Shown piece by piece: positions 21,456 to 30,645 of a stretch of DNA of 64,000 nucleotides; position 1 is the first letter of the stretch; every line of letters begins with the position of its first letter. The stretch is taken from assembly GCA_016195985.1 (NCBI GenBank), contig JACPYP010000002.1, forward strand, positions 37,475-101,474. Reading direction: 5' to 3'. Origin of the DNA: Acidobacteriota bacterium (lineage in GTDB: Bacteria > Acidobacteriota > Holophagae > Holophagales > Holophagaceae). The notes beneath the pieces are model-generated. The model made no database searches and was not told the DNA's origin. It saw only the letters and a list, made by a program, of their open reading frames with translations. The position numbers were made by a program, and so were the translations under genes.

Positions 21456-22193
21456 ATGCGCCTTTCCAAATTGCTCCTCTCCTTGATGGCGGCGCTGGCC
21501 ATCGCCGTGCCGGGCTTCGCGCAGAAGAAGCTCTCGAAGGAGGAGAAGGCCAAGCTGCCCCGCATCGCCATCCTTGAGTTCAAGTCCGCGCCGGACGCTT
21601 GGCACGGTTGGCACCACGGTGGATGGGGCAACCAGATGAGCACCATCTCGAACCAGCTCCGCGACCTCTTCACCACGGAGATCGTGGAGAAGGGCAAGAA
21701 CAAGCTCCGGGTGGTCGAGCGCGAGCGGCTCAACGAGATCCGCGACGAGCTGCACTTCCAGCAGAGCGGTGAAGTGGATACGGCCACGGTCCAGAAGATC
21801 GGAAAACTGCTGGGCGTGAAGTACGTGATGACCGGCAAGGTCACCCGCTTCGCCTACAAGGAGGGCGGGTTCAGCTCCGGCTGGGGCGTGGGCGCCCTGG
21901 TCAGCAAGGTCACGGGCGACGGCATGGCCGGTGCCGTGGCGGGCAGCGTGAACGTCAAGAAGGCCTCTTTCACCGGTCGTCTCGACATCCGCCTGATCGA
22001 GGTGGAAACCGGCGAAGTGCTGGGGGCCTGGAAGGATGAGGACAAGGTGGACAACACCTCCGTGAAGGTGGCCGGCACCGGCGGCGACGTGCAGTACGAC
22101 GAAGAGCTGGTGAACAAGGTGTTCGAGCCCGTCGTGGCGCGCATCACCCCCAAGCTGCTCCGGGCCACGGTCGCGGCCAACGAGGACGAGTAG
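21456..22193 (+). CDS. CsgG/HfaB-like secreted protein
   Basis: A signal peptide (LLLSLMAALAIAVPGFAQ) is followed by PRIAILEFKSAP, LRDLFTTEIVEKGKNKLRVVERERLNEI and LLGVKYVMTGKVTRF, the pattern of the CsgG fold. The cleavage site is AQ-type with no lipobox cysteine, so the product is probably periplasmic, not a lipoprotein, unlike true CsgG. The 245-aa length is near the family norm. A curli-type partner is not nearby. Role unknown. Confidence 0.75.
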   Translation: MRLSKLLLSLMAALAIAVPGFAQKKLSKEEKAKLPRIAILEFKSAPDAWHGWHHGGWGNQMSTISNQLRDLFTTEIVEKGKNKLRVVERERLNEIRDELHFQQSGEVDTATVQKIGKLLGVKYVMTGKVTRFAYKEGGFSSGWGVGALVSKVTGDGMAGAVAGSVNVKKASFTGRLDIRLIEVETGEVLGAWKDEDKVDNTSVKVAGTGGDVQYDEELVNKVFEPVVARITPKLLRATVAANEDE

Positions 22194-22210
22194 TCCGTTC
22201 AGGTTTCGTG

Positions 22211-22242
22211 CGCCGAGGGCCCTTCGGGGCCCTTGGCGTTTT
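22211..22242. terminator. Bidirectional-type hairpin terminator
   Basis: A 12-bp stem (CGCCGAGGGCCC pairing with GGGCCCTTGGCG, one G-T pair) with a TTCG loop and four T. It lies between the convergent CsgG-like and hydrolase genes and probably serves mainly the former. Confidence 0.8.
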
Positions 22243-22251
22243 CGGATGCGG

Positions 22252-23202
22252 TCAGGGGAACCAGCGGTCCACGGCGGTACGGATGGTCGCGGCGTAGTCG
22301 GGCCCCAGGACGTCCGCGCAGTGGAGATGCCAGGTGGAGACCTCCACCACTTGGCCGGTCTGGAATTTCGCCGCCAGGACCCGCTGGACGGCAGGAGGGG
22401 CGAGGCGGTCCTGGGTGGCCAGGAAGCAAAGGCTGGGGGTGGCCAGTTGGAGGTGGTCGAGGCGCTGGACCAGATCGGTATCCTCGGGCCGGTAGCGCCC
22501 CAGGTGTCCGGCCGCGAAGGCCGCGGCGGCGCCGATGGGCGGGGCCAGCACGTGCCACCAGCGATCCTCGGGGCCACGCACCAGGCGCTCCGCGAAGCTG
22601 CGGCTGCTGGCGGGAGCACCCTCCCAGATGATGCCCGCCAGGGGGCCCTTGCCTTCACGCTCCAGTTCCGCCAGGGCCAGCAGGCCCACGGAGGCCCCCA
22701 GGCTGCGGCCCAGGAGGAGGATGCGCCGGCGGGGCACGCCGGAAGCCTCCAGGTGATGCACCATGCGGACCACGTCCCTGGATTCCAGGACACCGAAGGT
22801 GACCGCCGGAACCGGCCCTCCCTGGCGCATGGCGTCATCCCGGCGGCGGTAGGTGAAGATGGCCGCATCCAGCCGTGGGAACCACTTGAGGGCGGGGCTG
22901 GTGCCCCAGCGGTCGTCGCCGAACCCGTGGAGGAGCAGCACCACGCCGGGAGAGGGCGCCGGCCGGGCGAGCCGCCACAGCTGCAGGCCGTCCACTTCCT
23001 CGTGGGACCAGCGGCCTCCGGGATCTCCGTCCTGGCCCTTGGCCAGGTCCTCGTAGGTCCCTTGCACCCGTGCCAGGGGCTGGGGGCGGTAGAAGGGCGG
23101 ATCCACCAGTTCGCGGGCCACGGCCCTGGTTTTCCAAGCCATGAAGCCGGCGGTTCCCAGGAGGGGCGCCAAACTCAGGGAAATCCCAATGGCGCGCTTC
23201 AC
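22252..23202 (-). CDS. Alpha/beta hydrolase, membrane-anchored
   Basis: A 316-aa protein with one N-terminal hydrophobic segment (IGISLSLAPLLGTAGFMAW), then an alpha/beta hydrolase core: LLHGFGDDRWG oxyanion region, nucleophile elbow GRSLGAS, an acid in ATQDRLAPP and a late His (TWHLHCADVLG). The start GTG 23202 overlaps the ferredoxin stop as GTGA. The substrate is unknown. Confidence 0.8.
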   Translation of the reverse strand: MKRAIGISLSLAPLLGTAGFMAWKTRAVARELVDPPFYRPQPLARVQGTYEDLAKGQDGDPGGRWSHEEVDGLQLWRLARPAPSPGVVLLLHGFGDDRWGTSPALKWFPRLDAAIFTYRRRDDAMRQGGPVPAVTFGVLESRDVVRMVHHLEASGVPRRRILLLGRSLGASVGLLALAELEREGKGPLAGIIWEGAPASSRSFAERLVRGPEDRWWHVLAPPIGAAAAFAAGHLGRYRPEDTDLVQRLDHLQLATPSLCFLATQDRLAPPAVQRVLAAKFQTGQVVEVSTWHLHCADVLGPDYAATIRTAVDRWFP

Positions 23203-23492
23203 CAGTACCCCGTCGTGACCAGGAGGCCGCCGGTGGAGGGTCCGGTCACGCACTGGCAGCCAAGGCGCTGGGCGGGCTCCGCTCCGTTGCGTTCGAGCAC
23301 GTCCCGCTCGTGCGGATCGGGGGGAGGGAGGTGCTCCAGGCCCTGCAGGATGGTCAGGACGCATTTCCCGCACGCGCCCCGCCCGGAGCAGGCCGAAGCC
23401 ACGGGCAGGCCTTCAGCCAGGCACTGGGCCATCAGGGTGCCCCGTCCCGAAAGGATGTGGTCCCGCTGGCGGGTCCGGGCCACCACGGCCAT
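23199..23492 (-). CDS. 2Fe-2S ferredoxin
   Basis: A 97-aa plant/adrenodoxin-type ferredoxin. Cluster ligands are Cys35, Cys41 and Cys44 (C-x5-C-x2-C) and a fourth in RLGCQC (Cys79). It starts two bases after the upstream lipoprotein stop and overlaps the hydrolase, so the three genes are probably cotranscribed. Its redox partner is not evident. Confidence 0.88.
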   Translation of the reverse strand: MAVVARTRQRDHILSGRGTLMAQCLAEGLPVASACSGRGACGKCVLTILQGLEHLPPPDPHERDVLERNGAEPAQRLGCQCVTGPSTGGLLVTTGYW

Positions 23493-23494
23493 GG

Positions 23495-23932
23495 CTACTT
23501 ATGCAGGGTCGCGGTCACGCCGGGCAGGCCTTCGGCGGTGGGCAGGGGATCGGGTTTTCCGTAGAGCACTGCGTCCAGGCGCTGGGTGAGGGTGACCTGG
23601 TAGATGCCTTTGTCCGCGGGCAGATCCAGCTCGCCTTGATCGGGGCTGAAGGTCTCCCGCTGGCTCGTGAGGAAGAACCGGTGCTTGCCGGTGCTCAGGC
23701 CCTGGATCTGGAGGCTGATGCCGCCCTTGTCCGTCTGCTGGACTGGGATGCGGGCGCCGTCCAGGTTCAGCTCCACGGGTCCGCGGACGGGACGGGTGAA
23801 GCGGAAGACCACCGATCCCGCCGGGACTGGGTGCTTGGGCGTCAAGGGCACTTTGCTGCAGCCCACGGTCAACGCGGCGGTCATCGCGGCGCCCAACAGC
23901 ACCAAGGCAGATAGAGCGGGGTGGAACTTCAT
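23495..23932 (-). CDS. Predicted lipoprotein, 145 aa
   Basis: An N-terminal signal ends in a lipobox (ALTVGCS), so the mature protein should be lipid-anchored at Cys25. The rest is beta-rich (SVVFRFTRPVRGPVELNLDG) with no recognised domain; the pattern resembles carbohydrate-binding or PEGA-like beta folds. It lies between ispF and the ferredoxin on the same strand. Confidence 0.7.
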   Translation of the reverse strand: MKFHPALSALVLLGAAMTAALTVGCSKVPLTPKHPVPAGSVVFRFTRPVRGPVELNLDGARIPVQQTDKGGISLQIQGLSTGKHRFFLTSQRETFSPDQGELDLPADKGIYQVTLTQRLDAVLYGKPDPLPTAEGLPGVTATLHK

Positions 23933-23978
23933 GAACCCTCCGGGACTTCCATCATATGCGATGAAGGCCCGCGAGGTC

Positions 23979-24470
23979 TCACCTGCGCTGGAGGAGCACC
24001 ACGGCCTGGGCCGCCAGCCCTTCGCCGCGGCCGGTGAAGCCGAGCTTTTCCGTGGTGGTGGCCTTCACGTTCAGATCTTCCCCGGCTAGGCCGAGCAGGG
24101 GCGCCACCCGGTCCCGCATGCGCTGCCGGTGGGGGCCGATCTTGGGGCGTTCGCCGATCAGGCACACGTCCGCATTCACCACCCGCCAGCCACGGGAGAT
24201 CAGGTCGGCCATGACGCGCTCCAGCAGCCGGGCGGAATCCGCCCCCTTGTAGGCGTCGTCGGTGTCGGGAAAATGCTGGCCGATGTCTCCGAGGCCCGCG
24301 GCCCCCAGCAGGGCGTCCATGAGGGCGTGCAGCATCACGTCGGCGTCGCTGTGGCCAGCCAAACCGCGGTCATGGGGGATCTCGCAGCCCATGAGGACGA
24401 GCGCCCGGCCGTCTTCGGGCCGGGCGAAGCGGTGCACGTCGAACCCTTGGCCGATGCGGCAGCCGGTCAT
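23979..24470 (-). CDS. ispF: 2-C-methyl-D-erythritol 2,4-cyclodiphosphate synthase
   Basis: MEP-pathway isoprenoid enzyme, 163 aa. The metal ligands lie in GQGFDVHRF (Asp11, His13) and LAGHSDADVMLHA (His40 with the HSDADV block); the C-terminal KATTTEKLGFTGRGEGLAAQA is the substrate-binding signature. The ATG at 24470 overlaps the kinase stop as ATGA. Confidence 0.96.
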   Translation of the reverse strand: MTGCRIGQGFDVHRFARPEDGRALVLMGCEIPHDRGLAGHSDADVMLHALMDALLGAAGLGDIGQHFPDTDDAYKGADSARLLERVMADLISRGWRVVNADVCLIGERPKIGPHRQRMRDRVAPLLGLAGEDLNVKATTTEKLGFTGRGEGLAAQAVVLLQRR

Positions 24471-25993
24471 GCGCCCTCGCCGCCCAGCACCCGGTGGTTT
24501 CCGGTGGATTCGTCCGAGATCTTGTAGGCGCCGGTGATGGCATGTTCCGGCAGGGTGATGATGACTTCCGTGCCCTGACCCTCCTCGCTGATGAATTCGA
24601 GGGTTCCTCCGTGCTCTTCGACGATCTTCTTCACGGTGGCCATGCCCAGGCCGGTGCCCTTTTTCTTCCCGTAGCTGAAGAAGGGTTCGAAGATCCGCTT
24701 CATCACCTTGCGAGGAATGCCCCGGCCCCGGTCCTTCACGCGGATCTGGGCGGCGCCGGTGACCTGGCTCCAGGACACGATCACTTCGCCGGTCATGTCC
24801 GTGGTGGCATCCAAGGCGTTGGCCATGATGTTTTCCATGACGCGGGTGAAGCGCCCCGGATCCAGCTTGACCAGGCACTTGGGCCCCTCGGCGCGGAGCT
24901 GCACGCCCAGTTCCGCCGCGCGGGGAACCATGGGTTCCAGGATGGCCTCGAGAAAGAGCTGAAGGTCCACGGTCTCGCGGTTGGGTTCGCGCACCTTGGC
25001 GAAGTCCAGCACATCCTGGCTCAGGTGGGTCAACCGGTCCACGCATTCCAGGATCTTCTGGCTGTGGTGGCGGACTTTGTGGTCCTCGGTGGAGAGTTCC
25101 AGCAGATCCGCATGGCCGCGCAGGACGAAGAGCCCGTTCTTGAAGTCGTGCACGATGGAGCTGGCCACCTGGCCCACGGTGGCCAGCACGTGGCTGCGCA
25201 GGTTTTCTTCGGAGAGCCGGGTGCGCTCGATGGCGATGGCGCACAGGGCGACGATGGCCTCGAAGGTTTCCCGGTCCGGCGGTTCGGTGATGGGGCGGCG
25301 GCTGTCCAGATAGACCACGCCGAGGCGCTTTCCCTGAAGCAGCAGGGGCAGGCAGAGGATGGTCTTCAGCTCCAGCCGCTGGATGGAAAGGTGGTTCATC
25401 AGGTGGTGTTCGTCGGCCACGTTGAGGATCCAAATGGGATCCCCCGTTTCGAACACTTTGTGGACGCTGGAGAGCGACACCTGGATGCTGCCTTCCAGCT
25501 CCTTGCCCAGGTTGCGCTGCACCCGGGTCTGGAGCTCGCCATCCTCCAGCAACATGAGGAAGCCGCGATCGGTTCCGGAGATGGAAAGGAGCTTGTCCAG
25601 GGACTGCTCCAGCAGGTCCTCGAGATCCACTTCTTCGGCCAGCAGCTGGGCGGTTTCCAGGATGGCCTGGAGGTGCAATTCGGAACTCGTCTGGTCGAGG
25701 CTGAGCAGGGTCAGCGTGTAGGCGCCGTCCGCCAGGCGGAGCGGCGTTCCCGGCTCCCAGGCCACGCGTCCCAGCTGCTGGTCCTTGTAGAAACTGCCGT
25801 GGGTGGTTTGCAGGTCCTCGGCCCACCAGACGTCATCGCGGAGTTCCAGGCGCATGTGGTTGCGGCTGATCATGCTGTCCGAAAGCACCACGTCGCAAAG
25901 GCTCTGCCGGCCCAAGGTGACAGACCGGGTGAGGGGCACGCTGCGCTCGAAGCCGTGCCTGTCTCTGATCAACAGCTGGTAGCGCTGGGCCAC
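24467..25993 (-). CDS. Cytoplasmic FHA-GAF sensor histidine kinase
   Basis: About 508 aa. Domain order: FHA (about 5-95; VTLGRQSLCDVV and MISRNHMRLEL, the phosphothreonine-binding Arg/Ser/His pattern), GAF (about 110-255), HisKA with His282 in IVHDFKNG, then HATPase_c with NIMANALDAT, DRGRGIP and GTGLGMATVKKIVEEHGG. No membrane span is present, so it should sense a cytoplasmic cue. I chose GTG 25993; the only upstream in-frame ATG overlaps the ruvB start. No response regulator is adjacent. Confidence 0.87.
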   Translation of the reverse strand: MAQRYQLLIRDRHGFERSVPLTRSVTLGRQSLCDVVLSDSMISRNHMRLELRDDVWWAEDLQTTHGSFYKDQQLGRVAWEPGTPLRLADGAYTLTLLSLDQTSSELHLQAILETAQLLAEEVDLEDLLEQSLDKLLSISGTDRGFLMLLEDGELQTRVQRNLGKELEGSIQVSLSSVHKVFETGDPIWILNVADEHHLMNHLSIQRLELKTILCLPLLLQGKRLGVVYLDSRRPITEPPDRETFEAIVALCAIAIERTRLSEENLRSHVLATVGQVASSIVHDFKNGLFVLRGHADLLELSTEDHKVRHHSQKILECVDRLTHLSQDVLDFAKVREPNRETVDLQLFLEAILEPMVPRAAELGVQLRAEGPKCLVKLDPGRFTRVMENIMANALDATTDMTGEVIVSWSQVTGAAQIRVKDRGRGIPRKVMKRIFEPFFSYGKKKGTGLGMATVKKIVEEHGGTLEFISEEGQGTEVIITLPEHAITGAYKISDESTGNHRVLGGEGA

Positions 25994-26099
25994 AGCATCT
26001 CTCGCGAAGGGGGAGGGAATCGGGGTTGGACTGCGTGAACCCAAGATTATCCGCCCACTGGCTGGACACAAGTGGAAGTCCCGTGAGGGAATAGGAGTC

Positions 26100-27113
26100 A
26101 TGCACCGACACCCCGACCTCGATCCCACCGATGATTCTGAGGATCCAGCCGAATACTCATTGCGGCCGCAGAGGCTCCAGGAATATATCGGCCAGGAGAA
26201 GGTGAAGGCCCGGCTGGAGATCGCCCTCCAGGCCGCCACCCGGCGGGGGGAGGTCATGGACCACGTGCTGCTGTTCGGCCCCCCGGGCCTCGGAAAGACC
26301 ACCCTGGCCCACGTGCTGGCCAACGAAATGGGCGCGCCCTGCAAGGTGATCCAGGCGCCTGCGCTGGAGAAGAAAGGCGATCTGGCGGCCATCCTCACCA
26401 ATCTGGAGGCCGGCGAATTCCTCTTCATCGATGAGATCCACCGCCTGTCCGCGCCCATCGAGGAACTGCTTTACGCGGCCATGGAGGACCGGAAACTCGA
26501 CATCCTCATCGGCCAGGGACCCAGCGCCCAGACGCTCAAAGTGGACCTGCGCCCCTTCACGCTGGTGGGCGCCACCACGCGGGCCGGACTCATATCCAAA
26601 CCGCTTCATGACCGTTTCGGCATGGTGCACCGCCTGGAGTTCTACACCCGGGCGGAACTGGCCATCATCGCGAACCGCTCGGCGGACCTGCTGGGCATCC
26701 ACCTGGCGAATGAAGGCTCGGAGGCCATCGCCCGCCGCAGCCGAGGGACGCCCCGCATCTGCAACCGGCTGCTGCGGCGCTGCCGGGACTACGCCGAAGT
26801 GAAGGGCGACGGCACGATCACCGAGGCCTCCGCCAACGCGTGCCTCAAACTGCATGAGGTGGACGACCTGGGCCTGGATGCCTTGGACCGCGAGTACCTT
26901 CAGGCCATCTGCCACAAGCATCGCGGCGGGCCTGTAGGCCTGCGCACCCTGGCGGCCGCCCTGGGCGAGGACGAGGGTGCCCTGGAGGACCTGGTGGAGC
27001 CTTATCTCATGCAGCTGGGATTCCTGGATCGCACGCCGCAGGGCCGCAAGGCCACGGACGCGGCCTACGCCTACCTGGGCGTGAAATCCGACCCGGGGCC
27101 GCTGTTCCGGTAG
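26100..27113 (+). CDS. ruvB: Holliday junction branch migration helicase RuvB
   Basis: AAA+ motor that drives branch migration with RuvA. The 337-aa protein has Walker A GPPGLGKTT, Walker B FIDEIHRL, sensor 1 GATTRAG, the arginine-finger region RSRGTPRI, and the C-terminal winged helix (HRGGPVGLRTLAAALGED). Divergent from the histidine kinase, with roughly 100 bp between starts. ruvA and ruvC are not adjacent. Confidence 0.97.
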   Translation: MHRHPDLDPTDDSEDPAEYSLRPQRLQEYIGQEKVKARLEIALQAATRRGEVMDHVLLFGPPGLGKTTLAHVLANEMGAPCKVIQAPALEKKGDLAAILTNLEAGEFLFIDEIHRLSAPIEELLYAAMEDRKLDILIGQGPSAQTLKVDLRPFTLVGATTRAGLISKPLHDRFGMVHRLEFYTRAELAIIANRSADLLGIHLANEGSEAIARRSRGTPRICNRLLRRCRDYAEVKGDGTITEASANACLKLHEVDDLGLDALDREYLQAICHKHRGGPVGLRTLAAALGEDEGALEDLVEPYLMQLGFLDRTPQGRKATDAAYAYLGVKSDPGPLFR

Positions 27114-27125
27114 GCCGGGAGCGCT

Positions 27126-27575
27126 TCAGCGCTTCAGATCCATCCGCTTGGGATCGGAATCCGGAAGCTTGGCGGGCGGCAGCGAACCTCCCTTGGCGGC
27201 GCTGGCTTCGGCCCGGTCCTTGCGGACGCAGACGCCCTGCAGGGTGCCGCCTTCATCCACCACCAGTGAGCCCACTTCCACATCGCCTTCCACGTAGCCC
27301 GTACCGTGGATTTCCAGACACTCCGTGATCTTCATGGTGCCTTCGGCCCGCCCCGTGACCACCAGATGCTTGGCGAAGATGTTCCCCTTCACCAGGCCCC
27401 CGGGAGCGATGGAGACCTCCCCGGTGGAATGGATGGTTCCCTCCACCACGCCTTCAACCCGGAAGCTATGCGAGCTGGAATGCACCTCGCCCTTGAAGAT
27501 CACATCCTTGCCCAGCAGGGAATGGATGGCCGGGGCCGAATCGGGCTTGGGCTTGTTGTTGCGGAATACGGCCAT
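27126..27575 (-). CDS. Bactofilin
   Basis: A 149-aa polymer-forming cytoskeletal protein. The central beta-helical region (about 20-115) shows the repeating hydrophobic-Gly pattern: LLGKDVIFKGEV, FRVEGVVEGTIHS, APGGLVKGNI, LVVTGRAEGT, GYVEGDVEVG. The tail is charged and disordered. An AAGGAG precedes the ATG. It follows the M23 peptidase after 14 bp, the pairing used in curved or prosthecate bacteria to localise wall hydrolysis. Confidence 0.92.
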   Translation of the reverse strand: MAVFRNNKPKPDSAPAIHSLLGKDVIFKGEVHSSSHSFRVEGVVEGTIHSTGEVSIAPGGLVKGNIFAKHLVVTGRAEGTMKITECLEIHGTGYVEGDVEVGSLVVDEGGTLQGVCVRKDRAEASAAKGGSLPPAKLPDSDPKRMDLKR

Positions 27576-27589
27576 GGTCACTCCTTGGG

Positions 27590-28561
27590 TCAGGACTGCC
27601 GGCCAAGGGCGTTGAGCCATTGGCGCTGGAGCCGGAGGTAGGGCTGGGGGTTGACGGTCTTTCCGTTCCGGCGGACTTCGTAGTGGAGATGGACGCCCGT
27701 GGCATTTCCGGAGCGCCCCATGGCTCCCAGGATATCCCCGCGGCTGACCTTCTGCCCCGCCTTCACCTCCACCCGGTTGAGGTGGGCGTAAAGGGTTTCC
27801 TGGTCCGGCGTGTGGCGAACGCGGACGCCCCAACCGTAGCGGTCCATCCAGCCGGCCTCGACCACCTCGCCGTCGGCGGTGACCTGGATGGGCGTGTCGA
27901 GGACGTTGCTGATGTCGATGCCGGAGTGGTACCCGAGCAGACCCTCGCCGGACTCATTGGAGCGGGAGAAGGGGCTTACGCGGACGCCGAACCCGGAGCT
28001 CAGGTAGCCGGCCGTGGGCGGGATGGAGGGCGTGTGGCTCCAGGCCCAGAGCACCGGCGCCATGCGGGCCCGCACCACGGCGGCCTGCTTGGCGGTGTAG
28101 TCGAGATCCTGATGCAGCTTGGAGAGCCGCTCCTGGGTGCCCGGCGGAGGGGCGGCGGGGCTGGCCTGGCCCGGCGGAGTGGGCAGGGGGGAACCGGTTT
28201 GGGCCTTGGGATCCAGCAGTTTCAACAGTTCCGTGTGCTGCTTGCGGAGGGTCTCCACCTCGGATTCCAGCGCCTGGGCCTGGTCGAGCGAGGAGCGCAA
28301 CTGTTCCTGCTGTTCCCGGGTTTCCTGCTGGAGGCGGCCGAAGCTCATGATTTTCTTCGTGGCCCACATGCCGTAGCCGGAGCCGATCATGGCCAGGGCG
28401 CAGAAACCGGCCACCGCGCCGACCACCCACAGCATCAGGCGACGGGTGAGCGACCAGCGGAAGGTGCGGTGGCTGAAGACGACCATGACTGTGAGCCAGC
28501 GTCCGGAATCCGGACGGCTGGAGCGTAGGGCGCGGCGGCGTTCAGGCTGGGGGGCGGACAT
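27590..28561 (-). CDS. M23 family metallopeptidase (peptidoglycan endopeptidase)
   Basis: A 323-aa inner-membrane-anchored protein: one membrane span (about 42-66), a coiled coil (about 75-115), a Pro-rich linker and a C-terminal LytM domain. The zinc site shows YHSGIDIS (H-x3-D), followed by LYAHLN and VHLHYEVRRNGKTVNPQPYL (H-x-H). Residues agree with an active enzyme. With the adjacent bactofilin it probably forms a wall-shaping unit. Confidence 0.92.
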   Translation of the reverse strand: MSAPQPERRRALRSSRPDSGRWLTVMVVFSHRTFRWSLTRRLMLWVVGAVAGFCALAMIGSGYGMWATKKIMSFGRLQQETREQQEQLRSSLDQAQALESEVETLRKQHTELLKLLDPKAQTGSPLPTPPGQASPAAPPPGTQERLSKLHQDLDYTAKQAAVVRARMAPVLWAWSHTPSIPPTAGYLSSGFGVRVSPFSRSNESGEGLLGYHSGIDISNVLDTPIQVTADGEVVEAGWMDRYGWGVRVRHTPDQETLYAHLNRVEVKAGQKVSRGDILGAMGRSGNATGVHLHYEVRRNGKTVNPQPYLRLQRQWLNALGRQS

Positions 28562-28621
28562 GACCTCCCAGCATACCTGGGAACGTCCATGCGGGCGAGT
28601 CGACTTCTTACGACTTAGGGA

Positions 28622-29605
28622 CTAGAGCGGTGCCAGCAGTGTCTTCGACAGCCAGTATTCCAGAGCATGGCCCGCGAAAAAAACGAGCCCGATGAGGCTG
28701 TTCAAGGTGAAGAAAGCCTGATCGATGCGGGAGAGATCGCCGCCCTTCACCAGCCACTGCTCCCGGGCCAGCATGGCTGCCACCAGACCCCAGCCGGTCC
28801 AGGACCAGAGGTGTGCGCCCATCTGGACGTTGAACATGGCCCAGCAGGCCAGGGCGATCAGGTGGAGGCACCGCGAGAGCCACAGGGCTCCCGTGGTGCC
28901 CAGTTTCGAAGGAATGGAATGCAGGCCCTTGGCGCGGTCGAAGGCCTCGTCCTGGAGGGCGTAGAGGATGTCGAAGCCCGCGGTCCAGGCCAGCACGCCG
29001 CCGGACAGCCACAGCGCGGGCATTTCGATGCTGCCTGCCACGGCGATCCATGCGCCCAGGGGCGCGCCCGAAAGCGACAGCCCGAGCACCACGTGGGCCC
29101 AGGCCGTGAAACGCTTGCAGAGCGAGTAGCCGAGGATGATGGCCAGGGCCAATGGCGACAGGCGCCAGGTCAGGGGACCGAGGGCGCCGGCGGCCAGGCC
29201 GAACAGGACGACGCCGGCGCCCATGAGGGCCACGGCCCCGGCCTGGGAAACGCGGCCCGCCGGCAGGGCCCGGCCGGCTGTTCGGGGATTGGCCGCGTCC
29301 ACATCCACGTCAACCAGCCGGTTGAAGGTCATGGCCGCGGTCCGGGCCCCCACCATGGCCGCCAGGATCCAGAGGGCCGTGCGGAGGGGAGGCAGGCCCT
29401 GCGCAGCGCCGATGGCGCCCAGCAAAGCGAAGGGCAGCGCGAAGACCGTGTGCTCGAACTTGATCATGTCGAGCAGCTCCCGCAGGCCGCCCAGGGGCGC
29501 CGCCGCCGGCGGGAGCCCCTTCGGCGGGTCGGGTTCTGCGCTCCCGGCGGCGGGAGGGCGGCGGGTGGGATCTGAAGGCTCAGGCGAGGTGTCCATCGAT
29601 GACAT
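28622..29605 (-). CDS. UbiA-family polyprenyltransferase (quinone biosynthesis, UbiA/MqnP-like)
   Basis: A 327-aa integral membrane prenyltransferase. Two Asp-rich motifs bind prenyl diphosphate through magnesium: NRLVDVDVDAANPRT and DILYALQDEAFD. The N-terminal 40 residues are Pro-rich and hydrophilic, unusual for the family. In organisms that make menaquinone by the futalosine route, such a gene is usually MqnP; in others it is UbiA. The window does not settle which. Confidence 0.85.
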   Translation of the reverse strand: MSSMDTSPEPSDPTRRPPAAGSAEPDPPKGLPPAAAPLGGLRELLDMIKFEHTVFALPFALLGAIGAAQGLPPLRTALWILAAMVGARTAAMTFNRLVDVDVDAANPRTAGRALPAGRVSQAGAVALMGAGVVLFGLAAGALGPLTWRLSPLALAIILGYSLCKRFTAWAHVVLGLSLSGAPLGAWIAVAGSIEMPALWLSGGVLAWTAGFDILYALQDEAFDRAKGLHSIPSKLGTTGALWLSRCLHLIALACWAMFNVQMGAHLWSWTGWGLVAAMLAREQWLVKGGDLSRIDQAFFTLNSLIGLVFFAGHALEYWLSKTLLAPL

Positions 29606-29647
29606 GATCCAGTGATTCGGGATGGATGTCTCTCCCCGAGGCCGCTC

Positions 29648-30124
29648 CTACTCGCCCCCGGGGAATTCCGCCCAGAGGCGGCCCGACCAGTCGGCCTTGG
29701 CGGGACGCTGGGAGATCACGCCGGCCAGGGGACCCTCGCACTGGATCTCGACGCGCCCGCCTGGGCGCTCCTCCAGGCGCAGGGCCCGGGTTTTCGTCTT
29801 CGCGGTGGCCGCCCAGGAATCCGGATAGGTCTGGCCCTGGCGCCGCTCGATGCGCAGCGTGTATAGGGAACCGGTGTTCAGGAGGGTGAGGGTCATCCGG
29901 AAGGCGCCGGAACCATCTTTGGGAACCAGGCGGCCGACCAGCTTCAGGGCCCCGGGCAGGCCGCCGGCGGGTGGGGCCGTGGCCAGGTCCGTGAGGGCGA
30001 AATCGTAGGTGGTGGCCCCGATCTTCAAGGTGCCGCCCCCCTTGGCTTTCAGATCGACGGTCTGTCCCTGGAGGGTCAGGGTCTGGGCCAGGCCGAGGCA
30101 GAGGGGGAGGCGGAGGAAGTTCAT
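29648..30124 (-). CDS. Hypothetical secreted protein, 158 aa
   Basis: An N-terminal signal (NFLRLPLCLGLAQTLTLQGQ) and a beta-rich body with no recognised domain. A GGAG lies before the ATG at 30124. It ends 42 bp before the prenyltransferase and may be cotranscribed with it. Confidence 0.6.
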   Translation of the reverse strand: MNFLRLPLCLGLAQTLTLQGQTVDLKAKGGGTLKIGATTYDFALTDLATAPPAGGLPGALKLVGRLVPKDGSGAFRMTLTLLNTGSLYTLRIERRQGQTYPDSWAATAKTKTRALRLEERPGGRVEIQCEGPLAGVISQRPAKADWSGRLWAEFPGGE

Positions 30125-30181
30125 GCTGACTCCAGGGGGGGCCGGATCCTATTCTGGAGCTTCGACTCATAGAGGTGAACC

Positions 30182-30643
30182 ATGACCCGCGTGCTCCTGC
30201 AGACCGACAAGGGCGACATCAATCTGGAACTCTTCCCGAAGGAGGCGCCCGGCACTGTGGCGAACTTCGTGAAACTCATCGAAGCCGGTTTCTATGACGG
30301 CCTGGCCTTCCACCGCGTCATCCCGGATTTCGTCATCCAGGGCGGCTGCCCCAACACCCGGGCCGGGGCCTCGGGCATGCCGGGCACCGGAGGCCCCGGC
30401 TGGAAGATCAAGTGCGAAACCGCGGGCAACCCCCATAAGCACAAGCTGGGCGCCCTCTCCATGGCCCACGCGGGCCCGAACACCGGCGGCAGCCAGTTCT
30501 TCATCTGCAACGGCAGCGCTCCGAGCCACCTCGATGGCGTGCACACGGTCTTCGGCCAGTGCTTGGCCGAAACCGACATCAAGGTGGTGCAGGCCATCAA
30601 GGCCAACGACCGCATTGTGAAGGCGACGGTCGTCGAGGCCTGA
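30182..30643 (+). CDS. Peptidyl-prolyl cis-trans isomerase, cyclophilin type
   Basis: A single-domain 153-aa cyclophilin with [15 protein letters not shown] (catalytic Arg in FHRV), [18 protein letters not shown] and [10 protein letters not shown]. It has no signal peptide, so it is cytoplasmic. Its stop is 2 bp from the end of the convergent, interrupted regulator gene. Confidence 0.95.
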   Translation: MTRVLLQTDKGDINLELFPKEAPGTVANFVKLIEAGFYDGLAFHRVIPDFVIQGGCPNTRAGASGMPGTGGPGWKIKCETAGNPHKHKLGALSMAHAGPNTGGSQFFICNGSAPSHLDGVHTVFGQCLAETDIKVVQAIKANDRIVKATVVEA

Positions 30644-30645
30644 TC

